Below are positions 10,922 to 18,062 of a DNA stretch of 64,000 nucleotides, in pieces. Source of the stretch: Xanthomonas sp. DAR 35659. GTDB taxonomy: Bacteria > Pseudomonadota > Gammaproteobacteria > Xanthomonadales > Xanthomonadaceae. Where the stretch lies: assembly GCF_041242975.1 (NCBI RefSeq), contig NZ_CP162488.1:4082001-4146000 (forward strand), given 5' to 3'. Both the position numbers and the translations under genes were made by a program. The notes under the pieces are model-generated. The model was not told where the DNA came from. It worked only from the letters and a program-made list of their open reading frames with translations, and did no database searches. Positions within the stretch are counted from its first letter, which is position 1, and every line of letters begins with the position of its first letter.

Positions 10922-11066
10922 CCGTCTTGCCAGCGCAGGTCTCCAAATCCTAGGCATTGAAGGCAACTTCCAGGATCTGTGAACCAGCGCAGACTCGGTG
11001 TCTTGCCAATCTTTTGCTTAGTGCTTCGATGTGAAAATCTTTCACACTTAGAGCTTCAGAAATCCT

Positions 11067-11444
11067 ATGCCCGCAAATGTTGAGCTTCGTATCGCCAGCC
11101 GTCTATTGCCGACCCTCATAGCCCAGAGCAATACGCGTGATGTCGATGCAAGGGAAATCGACGTGCAGCACGCCATCGATGTGGCCGCGCTAGTCATGCG
11201 AAAGTTTGCCAGCTCATCCCAAGGTCAGACGCAGCATGCCTACACGCTCAGGCCCACCAGTCGGCCGCCTTCCTACACGCTCAGGCCCACCAGTCGGCCG
11301 CCTTCCCGCGCCTCGACCGTTGACCGCGAGCAACTACCGCCCACGTTCCCCTCAGTGGAGGACTGGCGAGAGTCACGTGGACTCCAGCCTGCAGAACCTC
11401 ATCTGCCATTGCCAAAGCGATCGAAAGGTCCATCCCTTCGGTGA
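11067..11444 (+). CDS. Small hypothetical protein with an 11-residue tandem repeat
   Basis: A 125-residue open frame with no recognised domain. The N-terminal half looks helical and could be real (VELRIASRLLPTLIAQ). The middle contains two exact copies of an 11-residue unit YTLRPTSRPPS, encoded by a perfect 33-bp tandem repeat. It stands alone between the NYN and PLD genes. A real but unknown gene or a chance frame are both possible. Confidence 0.35.
   Translation: MPANVELRIASRLLPTLIAQSNTRDVDAREIDVQHAIDVAALVMRKFASSSQGQTQHAYTLRPTSRPPSYTLRPTSRPPSRASTVDREQLPPTFPSVEDWRESRGLQPAEPHLPLPKRSKGPSLR
11240..11305. repeat. Two perfect 33-bp tandem repeats
   Basis: Units at 11240-11272 and 11273-11305 are identical. 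The length is a multiple of three, so the repeat keeps the frame of the small open frame over it. It looks like a recent duplication. Confidence 0.9.
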
Positions 11445-11688
11445 ACTCTCCTCGCGAGAATCTTGCAGCAGCATGATTGGCCTAGTGGCGACATGATCCA
11501 ATCAAATCACGACGGCGCCCCATCAACCAGTAGAACTACTAGCTTGAGGCCGACAGGGTGCTGCTCAACCGGGCCAGCATCTAGACCTTGAAACTTCAAA
11601 CGGCTCAACGGGAGAAATTCTCTCGCTACACAGCGCAGCGGCAAGAGGACATCGACATGACACTGCGAGATACCTACAAAGGGAAAAC

Positions 11689-12843
11689 ATGGAACTTTTT
11701 CTACACAAGAGCAATGAAAAAAGTTTGCTCGACTATTACTATGCCAAGGCCTTCCGAGAAGCGACAGAGTTGTATGTGGTCTCCGCATACCTGACCGAGT
11801 GGGACGACACACTAAAACTGTCGCCTAAATGCAAGCGATTCCGTTTCATTGTTGGAAAAGACTTCGGCATCACCCGAAAGGATGCTTGTCGGAAAGTCTT
11901 GAAGTGGCTCCCCCCGATGCGAAAGGCCGAGTTCTTGGTCGCCGACGGCATCGGAGGCTTCCATCCAAAGTCGGTCATCTGGAAGGACGTGAACGGGGAC
12001 GCGTTCATGATCATCGGGTCTTCGAACCTGAGCAAAGCAGCCTTCAACAGCAATGTAGAAGCGAACATCCTCGTATCCATTTCCGCCAGCGAGTTCGATG
12101 AGGTCCGAGCATGGATGGACTGGATCGAAGAATTTTCGATCCCCGTATCAGAGGACTGGCTGGAGCTTTACAAGGAAGCAGTGCGGCCGCCCAAAGTCGG
12201 CGGCAAGAAGGACAAGGCATCCTCCGGCGAGGAGGCTCCAACCGTAACATTCAAGCTCCCTCGGCCGGCCAGCGCTGCAAAGCTTATTGCGAATCGCCGT
12301 AAGCAACTGAAAGCCTATGACAAGCACCGAAAAGGACTCATTGACCTTCTTAGGCGGACTGCGGCTGGCGAAATAACGAACAAGAAATTTTACGAAAAAC
12401 TACCCAGCCATTGGAGCATGGAGTTGGGCAATCGTCTGCAAGGAAAGGGCTGGGAGCGGCTAGGAATGGCGGCAAACTTTAGGGAAGTAGCAAATGCATT
12501 CATTACAATTGAAAAGACCCCCAAGCGAGACCGCGACGATGTCGTCAGGCGCGCAATGGACTACCTTCACAAGCGGGCTAATCCAGCACGCCGAGCCTTC
12601 CTGTCGGAAATGCTTTGTCTTCGATTCCCCGAATCTTACCCCGTCCTCAACAAGCCAGTTCATGCTTTTTTACTCAAACATCGGTTGAGCGGCCCTCGTG
12701 GATCCAGCGAAGGTGCGAAGTACATAGATCTCGCGAAAAAGCTGAGGATGGCTCTCCGCGCGAATCCAAACTACCTCGCGAAAAACCTCGCCGAGCTTGA
12801 TCTGCTTATCTGGGCCTCGTCGGATTACAACCCCAAACCATGA
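11689..12843 (+). CDS. Phospholipase D-like (HKD) nuclease-type protein
   Basis: A 384-residue protein. Residues about 85-125 contain an HKD-like motif: HPKSVIWKDVNGD followed by IIGSSNLSKAAFNSNVEAN, the pattern seen in PLD-type nucleases and some restriction endonucleases. Only one copy is visible, so it would work as a dimer. The second half is helical and lysine-rich with no family I recognise. Base composition is clearly poorer in GC than the core genome. A defence nuclease is a reasonable guess, not shown. A terminator follows. Confidence 0.7.
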   Translation: MELFLHKSNEKSLLDYYYAKAFREATELYVVSAYLTEWDDTLKLSPKCKRFRFIVGKDFGITRKDACRKVLKWLPPMRKAEFLVADGIGGFHPKSVIWKDVNGDAFMIIGSSNLSKAAFNSNVEANILVSISASEFDEVRAWMDWIEEFSIPVSEDWLELYKEAVRPPKVGGKKDKASSGEEAPTVTFKLPRPASAAKLIANRRKQLKAYDKHRKGLIDLLRRTAAGEITNKKFYEKLPSHWSMELGNRLQGKGWERLGMAANFREVANAFITIEKTPKRDRDDVVRRAMDYLHKRANPARRAFLSEMLCLRFPESYPVLNKPVHAFLLKHRLSGPRGSSEGAKYIDLAKKLRMALRANPNYLAKNLAELDLLIWASSDYNPKP

Positions 12844-12924
12844 TTGAAACCCGAGATGACCTGCCCTATAAATCATGCGGTGACTCGCCCAGACACACTT
12901 CCCTGCGCAGCCAGCAAGAGAGGC

Positions 12925-12951
12925 AGCCCCGCGTCAGCGGGGCTCTTCATT
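12925..12951 (+). terminator. Terminator after the PLD-like gene
   Basis: An 8-bp stem (12925-12932 with 12937-12944) with a GTCA loop, followed by a moderately T-rich stretch. It also lies at the end of the convergent relaxase gene. Confidence 0.65.
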
Positions 12952-14481
12952 TCAATGGACGGTTGGCCGCTTAGGTCTGAAGACTGGCGCAGGGGAGTCC
13001 ACAGCAACTGACGGCATCGCAAGGCGCTCAAGAACGAACTGTGACGGCATCGGCATCGCTTCCAGCTCGACCGCCTTGCGAAGAATATCCGCATCCACCT
13101 CGGCTAGTGCCGCAGCCGACCCACGAAGCCTAGCCTTCTCCAACTCATTGCTCCGCTGCTCCAACACCGACAGGCGGCGCTCCCGCCGCTGGGTCCACTC
13201 GGGGCGAGAGTAGTCATTGGTCCCCATGGGATAGTCGGTGTTGAAGCGCTCCCATTCGTGCTGTGCGAGGTGATGCAGGCGTTCGGCCCGCCCCAGCGAG
13301 AGCAAGCGCAAGGCGCGCCCGAGGATTGCGGCTTGCAATGCCCGAACCTGAAGAACCGCCTTGGTGATCCATTGCCGCAATGGGACGGTCTCTCCTGCCC
13401 GTTCCAGTTCAGCCTGAGCCCATTCCAGGCCGGCACGGATGCGCTCAGTCGACAGGTCCGCCCTGACGCACACAATATCCTGCAAGTCGCGCAGTGCCTG
13501 AACAATCCGCTCGGCGAGACTGACTGAGCGCTGCACCTCTGTCGCTTCGTGCTGGCGCCCCAGGACCTGAGGCAGCCGCATCCCGGACACGCCTCGAATC
13601 TCCAGGCCAGGAACCAAGCCTCGCACGGAAGGCGTTCGGCCTCCTCGAGCATGACCGTCGGATGCAGGCGTTGGAACCACCCTGCGCTTCCAGCCGGCGT
13701 CGAGAGCCAGATGGTCTAAGTTTTCAGCATTGCCTGCCTCGATGGCGTCGTTCTCTGCCACCAACCGGCTGTCCATGCCCTTGCGGGCCATCGCAGTCGC
13801 TGCCTTACCTAGATGCTTGGTGGGCTCTCTGGACAGGGCCATGGCCTGGAGTTCGTTCCCGCGGTCGGAGGCTGCCCGAGCCTGCTCCACCAAGCTGCGG
13901 TGGTCAATCGTGACCGTCAAGCCAGCGGCTTCAAGGTATGCGTTGGTCGTCTCGGCCACCATTTCCCGGATCCACTGGACTTGTACTTTTCCGAACGCAC
14001 CGCCGTCCAGCTCCCGCGTTTTCTCGCCAAAGCCATCCAGCCCAATACGCCGAGTGCTCGCCAGCAAGTGGACATGGTGGTTGAGCCCATCCGGCGTTCC
14101 CGGGGAGTGGATGCTCGCCTGGATAGCAAACTGGTATCGGTCGACCAAGGCCTCGGCGATGGCAAACGCCAGATGGGCTCGCTGCTCGTCCGAGAGCTCG
14201 TGGGGCAACGACAGTTCGAACTCACGAGCTACTGTGGCGTCTTTGCGACGCTCGGCGGCTTCCGCGACAGCCCAGAGCTCATCGGGCACCAAGGCCCAAT
14301 CCGGGGCATCCGGGGGAGCGAGGCAGAAGGTCTCAACGACCCCGCTCCGGCGGCGGTAGTCGTGTTGTTGTCCGGTGACGACATCGGACAGCAGCAAGCC
14401 GCCCCGGTAGGCGGCTGCTGCGACGGCGGATTGACCTTTGCCTCGGCTAAAGGTTTTGATTGAGGTGTGAAAGATGGCCAT
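12952..14481 (-). CDS. MobQ-type relaxase (MobA/MobL family)
   Basis: A 509-residue protein. The N terminus MAIFHTSIKTFSRGKGQSAV is the typical MobA/MobL opening, with the likely nicking tyrosine in AAYRGG (Tyr25). The metal-binding histidines are in HHVHLL (residues 135-139). The C-terminal half is a long, charged helical region. I chose the ATG at 14481, since the longer frame adds residues not seen in the family. The relaxase nicks oriT and pilots the strand in conjugative mobilization. The oriT-like site lies about 95 bp upstream. Confidence 0.93.
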   Translation of the reverse strand: MAIFHTSIKTFSRGKGQSAVAAAAYRGGLLLSDVVTGQQHDYRRRSGVVETFCLAPPDAPDWALVPDELWAVAEAAERRKDATVAREFELSLPHELSDEQRAHLAFAIAEALVDRYQFAIQASIHSPGTPDGLNHHVHLLASTRRIGLDGFGEKTRELDGGAFGKVQVQWIREMVAETTNAYLEAAGLTVTIDHRSLVEQARAASDRGNELQAMALSREPTKHLGKAATAMARKGMDSRLVAENDAIEAGNAENLDHLALDAGWKRRVVPTPASDGHARGGRTPSVRGLVPGLEIRGVSGMRLPQVLGRQHEATEVQRSVSLAERIVQALRDLQDIVCVRADLSTERIRAGLEWAQAELERAGETVPLRQWITKAVLQVRALQAAILGRALRLLSLGRAERLHHLAQHEWERFNTDYPMGTNDYSRPEWTQRRERRLSVLEQRSNELEKARLRGSAAALAEVDADILRKAVELEAMPMPSQFVLERLAMPSVAVDSPAPVFRPKRPTVH

Positions 14482-14531
14482 AAAGACTCCTGTGAAAACA
14501 GGTTCTTTATGAACCATCTTTTGCTGTTGGC

Positions 14532-14612
14532 AAGCCTCGCAGAGGCTTGGGGTTCCAGGGGCGCAGCCCTTGGCGCACGCATCCGCTAGGATGCCTAAGT
14601 GCGCCCTTGCTT
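14532..14612. other. Putative oriT of the IncQ/MobQ type
   Basis: An inverted repeat GCATCC/GGATGC (14579-14593) is followed directly by TAAGTGCGCCCTT (14596-14608). This matches the arrangement of hairpin plus TAAGTGCGCCCT nick region known from RSF1010/IncQ-type origins. A second hairpin (AAGCCTC/GAGGCTT, near 14533-14550) lies closer to the relaxase gene. The position just upstream of a MobQ relaxase supports the call strongly. Confidence 0.85.
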
Positions 14613-14736
14613 CTTTCTTTTAAGCCTTGTTTTTCAGATATTTTTTGATCTTGAGGGAGCGCAAATTTCCAAGCATGCGCGAGCTTGACGAGAGCCATTT
14701 CTCTGGTTGACTCGTAAGCACCCATAGGAGAAAAGC

Positions 14737-15044
14737 ATGACTGAGCCTACCACCAGAAAATCCAGCGCGCCACCGAGAGACTGGCGCAGTTGCAAGCCAA
14801 AGAAGTTCTAGCCAACCAACGTCGCCAAGCGAAGGCATAGGAAACGGCGAAGCGCGAGGAGATGAAACGACGGCAGCGCGTGACGGATATGGTCTTCTTG
14901 GCTGGAGTTCATCAGCTGGATGATGCAGAACTGGTAGACGCTTTGCTGATCCATGCCGAACGCCGGCATGCTCATGAGGTCAGAACAGAAGCCAGCATGC
15001 GTGGCAGCATCAAGATAGGAGTCCAGACTGATCACCAACGGTGA
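14737..15044 (+). pseudogene. Decayed TraD-like mobilization accessory gene
   Basis: The frame starts at ATG 14737 (MTEPTTRK) but leaves the good frame at an A run (14757-14760). One extra A would restore a continuous helical protein (KIQRATERLAQLQAKEVLA and so on). That frame is then cut by a TAG at 14838-14840, where a lysine codon would fit, and continues to 15044 (VFLAGVHQLDDAELVDALLI). The composition and place, divergent from the relaxase, fit the small TraD/MobC-like accessory proteins of MobQ systems. Two lesions make it a pseudogene; the first could be a sequencing error. Confidence 0.7.
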
Positions 15045-15061
15045 ATGATGCCGAGTTCGGA

Positions 15062-16192
15062 TCAGACGTCATCGGATTCACGCTCCGCAATCACCACCTC
15101 AACCATCTTGATGCGCGTCGCGACCACTTTTTCTAAGAGCTGTAACGATTCAAGGAAATCCTCTGGGTCATCGGCCATGGCAGACTGGGGCAGCTCCGCC
15201 AATGTGTTCTCGCAAGTGCGCATAGCTAAACGCCAGTCCTGGGACTTCGGTTCCCCAGCACTGGCTGCTAAGCGAGCTTCGCCAATAGGGAGGATGAACG
15301 CCTCCATCTGGCTGAGCAGGGTCTTGTGATCGTTTTCGATGAGGAAGGCCACATCTTTCAGCTGTTTAGGGTCATGGACGCGGCGGCGGTTTTGATTCTC
15401 CTCGTCCGGAGTAATCCAAGAATAGAATCGCTTCAGATTTTCTGCATTTTCGAAGTTGTTGTCCTGCTCGCTCCAACCCAGCCAACCACGAATCGTCGTG
15501 TTGCGATAGGCCTCCTCGAAGAGTGAGAAATAGTCGTTTCGCACCTTTCCGGAAAATTCTTCATCACGGGCCATCTGACTGAGGGCACGATGAGTCCGAT
15601 AAAGCCTCCCAGCACGGATCGCTGAAAGACCAAAATGCTGCCCGGCCTCAGTCAGTGTCTTGCCATGTGTATCAATTTGGTCAGCCACCAGCTTCGCGCG
15701 TTGCGCCGGTTCCCAATCCCTGATGCCACTGATATGCCGAATTCCTTGGAACATCCAAGAGATGTCTTCAGCCTCGTCACCTGCATAGACCAACACCTCT
15801 AGGCTATTGGTGCTTTTCAACAAGCCGGCGAGGTCATCCGGCGAGACATTAGCCTCTTGAACTCGTTCATTGGCGATATCAGCACGGAGCTTACACAAGG
15901 AACGGAAACGGCGATTGCCCTCCACTACCACATACTTACCAGAAGCATCCTTTAGCTGCCTTACGACGATACGGTCCATAAGCAGAAATCCGTTACGCAG
16001 GATGCTGTGATATAGATCCTCGATACCATGTTTATCGATCTCCTGCACCGTGCGCTTTTGGACTCCGGCCTCTCTAATGCGACCATCCTTCACAGGGGCG
16101 CGCGCCGATTCCATCCAAAAGCGGGGATTATTCGGATCCAAAAAAATATCATTAATATTGACTTTCTGAGTCTTAAGCTGGTCGGTATACAC
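15062..16192 (-). CDS. ParB/Srx-like domain protein (third gene of a trio)
   Basis: A 376-residue protein with a ParB N-terminal-like domain: VNINDIFLDPNNPRF at the start and VVVEGNRRFRSL at residues 88-99, where EGNRR is the ParB/Srx motif. A helix-turn-helix-like stretch appears near residues 165-200 (AEAGQHFGLSAIRAGRLYR). The C-terminal half is acidic with no family I know. The start is a GTG, 14 bp after the DGQHR gene, so both belong to one operon. True plasmid partition is unlikely, since no parA is present. ParB-like folds also occur in defence nucleases and their sensors. Confidence 0.7.
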   Translation of the reverse strand: MYTDQLKTQKVNINDIFLDPNNPRFWMESARAPVKDGRIREAGVQKRTVQEIDKHGIEDLYHSILRNGFLLMDRIVVRQLKDASGKYVVVEGNRRFRSLCKLRADIANERVQEANVSPDDLAGLLKSTNSLEVLVYAGDEAEDISWMFQGIRHISGIRDWEPAQRAKLVADQIDTHGKTLTEAGQHFGLSAIRAGRLYRTHRALSQMARDEEFSGKVRNDYFSLFEEAYRNTTIRGWLGWSEQDNNFENAENLKRFYSWITPDEENQNRRRVHDPKQLKDVAFLIENDHKTLLSQMEAFILPIGEARLAASAGEPKSQDWRLAMRTCENTLAELPQSAMADDPEDFLESLQLLEKVVATRIKMVEVVIAERESDDV

Positions 16193-16206
16193 TGGATATC
16201 CTAATC

Positions 16207-17460
16207 TCAGTTAAGGCCATCGTGGATTTTCAATCTGGGCGGAAGCGCGCGAGGCTTTCCTAATGCCAAATCATACCGCTCCTTCACGCCCGTGGACGGT
16301 ATGAGCCTTGCCATGTAGCGAAGCAGGTCTTTGACCAGAGGCTTTCCTTTGCTAATGACCGTCTTTTTGTCGGGGTCCCACAAGACATCTCTGTAAGGAC
16401 GTGCCGCAAGATCCGTTGGAATTTCCTTAAGAACAGAAACTGCTTCGAATAGCGAGCAGTGATGCTTCAATGCATATTCCACGGCAATCTGAGTAAAAGC
16501 TTCCAGACCAGCAGGCCTAAATAAAAGGTGTCCCCCATGCGGGCCACGGTGCTTTTGTGTTACCGGGCCCGCTTCCTTCGCCCGGAAAAGCTCTTTGATA
16601 GGGGGGAAGGCATCCTGAAGAGAAGTAAAGTAGTCCTCAGCATATTTTGCCATCTCAGCAAGCTTGCTGTCTTTAGGACGATAGAATCGAAGGGCGCGAT
16701 CTGACTTCTTCCCCTCCTTGAACTTGAATATGAGCCTGAGAATATCGTAGAGATTGGCGATCGTCGTAAGTGCTGATCGATTTGTAACGGGCAGCGATAC
16801 ACTGGAAATCACAGCTATCTTCGGACTCTTGAACCAAGCATGGGCCTCTACTAAACGACGCGTGATGATTGCCATGCTGTCGTCCTCATCGAGGGCAATG
16901 ATGTCGAGCTTGCCGACAGGACGAGCTGTTTTGTTCAAGGTAGTGAACAAGCGACGCGTTCTCTCTCGATGCGCTTCGTTGTGCGCGACGAAGAGGACGG
17001 AAATTCTCTCGACACCAAAGTCGGTGCCCTCAGAGACAGCGCGTTTTACGCCGGCAAGGCGGTGCTGACCATCAACAGCGAAGATCTTTTCTCGGCCGGA
17101 CAGCGCCAAGTATCCGAAGACATCCCGTTCTTGCGGGTCAATTCGGCCAAGTATTCCGGTTTCTGATTGCTCATGAAAGTTTCCAATCTCTAGCCACTTC
17201 GGTCTTTCACCATAAGTCGCAACAACGAGCGAGTTAAAAAAGCGCTGCTCAGTTCTCTCCAGATATTCAGATATATGGGCGGCTCGTGTGCCTTCCAATG
17301 ATCGCTGAATAAGCCTCGAAAGTGCTTTGTCCTGATGAATTTCTTCAGCGTAGCTTACCCGAGAAGCCAATTCAGAAAGAGGCATTAAGCAGGAGTAGTA
17401 AATCCAATCACCAAAGGCCGCCCTTAGAGCTGGAACAAAAAGTTCACCATGACCTATCAT
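16207..17460 (-). CDS. DGQHR domain protein (DndB-like)
   Basis: A 417-residue protein with the motif AVDGQHRLAGVKRA at residues 128-141. DGQHR is the signature of the family that includes DndB/DptB, the repressor-type protein of DNA phosphorothioation clusters. The rest is a mixed alpha/beta protein with a basic C terminus. The ATG at 17460 overlaps the stop of the GIY-YIG gene (ATGA) and has an AAGGA ribosome site, so I prefer it over a TTG two codons earlier. It could be the missing DndB of the dnd operon 10 kb away, or part of a separate nuclease system. Confidence 0.75.
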   Translation of the reverse strand: MIGHGELFVPALRAAFGDWIYYSCLMPLSELASRVSYAEEIHQDKALSRLIQRSLEGTRAAHISEYLERTEQRFFNSLVVATYGERPKWLEIGNFHEQSETGILGRIDPQERDVFGYLALSGREKIFAVDGQHRLAGVKRAVSEGTDFGVERISVLFVAHNEAHRERTRRLFTTLNKTARPVGKLDIIALDEDDSMAIITRRLVEAHAWFKSPKIAVISSVSLPVTNRSALTTIANLYDILRLIFKFKEGKKSDRALRFYRPKDSKLAEMAKYAEDYFTSLQDAFPPIKELFRAKEAGPVTQKHRGPHGGHLLFRPAGLEAFTQIAVEYALKHHCSLFEAVSVLKEIPTDLAARPYRDVLWDPDKKTVISKGKPLVKDLLRYMARLIPSTGVKERYDLALGKPRALPPRLKIHDGLN

Positions 17461-18014
17461 GACCAAGCATCCTTAAGTATCGAATTTAGTCCCGCCTTGA
17501 TATAGAAGTCATTCACAGGCGGCAACACTGCTGCCAATAGCTCATCCTCGATAGCTGTCAAACTGACATTTTTATCAGGGACCGGAACGAAATTGAAAAA
17601 CAGGTCGCCATCCCACCGTGAAAGCATCCCATAGACCTTTGGCCTCCCATTGCCGCGGCGCAGATTGGCCAAATATTGGCTATATCTCGTCCTCAAGGTC
17701 GCATTAGATGTGTCGCCAGTAATTCCTATATACATGATAAATCCATGGCTCGGGAATCCAGACGGTTCATGGGCAAGGGTAAACGCATACAGCCCTCGCT
17801 CTTTTGGTATATTTGAACGGTTAGCCTCGGAGAATCGCAGCTTTGACCAAGTCAACGTGATCGGGGAGCGGAAAGTCTTCCAGCGCGCGGTGTCCACGTT
17901 GAATTTGCGCTGATAGGCCGCAACACGATCTGTATCAGCGATCAAATCTTTGTATTTACCCTTCAAAGCCCCCTCCTCCTGGAACATTTTTAGCGTGACG
18001 AAACACCATTTCAC
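17457..18014 (-). CDS. GIY-YIG nuclease-like protein (first gene of a trio)
   Basis: A 185-residue protein. The motif order matches a GIY-YIG nuclease: GLY (residues 74-76), YIG (95-97), arginine in LRTRYSQYL (108/110), glutamate in IEDELL (156) and asparagine in PPVND (168). All five catalytic positions therefore look intact. The first 70 residues are not part of the domain. The GTG at 18014 is the longest start; an ATG at 17987 is an alternative. It leads a tightly overlapping operon with the DGQHR and ParB-like genes. Confidence 0.75.
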   Translation of the reverse strand: MKWCFVTLKMFQEEGALKGKYKDLIADTDRVAAYQRKFNVDTARWKTFRSPITLTWSKLRFSEANRSNIPKERGLYAFTLAHEPSGFPSHGFIMYIGITGDTSNATLRTRYSQYLANLRRGNGRPKVYGMLSRWDGDLFFNFVPVPDKNVSLTAIEDELLAAVLPPVNDFYIKAGLNSILKDAWS

Positions 18015-18062
18015 AAAGGTAACGGCATAGACTCATTTGGCAGGGCTTACGATGCCTATTTC

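Noticed and set aside
11240..11305. Possible CRISPR repeats
   Set aside because: Two adjacent copies without spacers and no cas genes; it is a tandem duplication.
14507..14725. Minus-strand frame of 72 codons upstream of the relaxase
   Set aside because: It lies over the oriT-like site and its hairpins. Its sequence shows no protein-like pattern.
15062..16192. Plasmid partition protein ParB
   Set aside because: Only the N-terminal fold is ParB-like; there is no parA or parS cluster, and the gene sits in an operon with a nuclease and a DGQHR protein.
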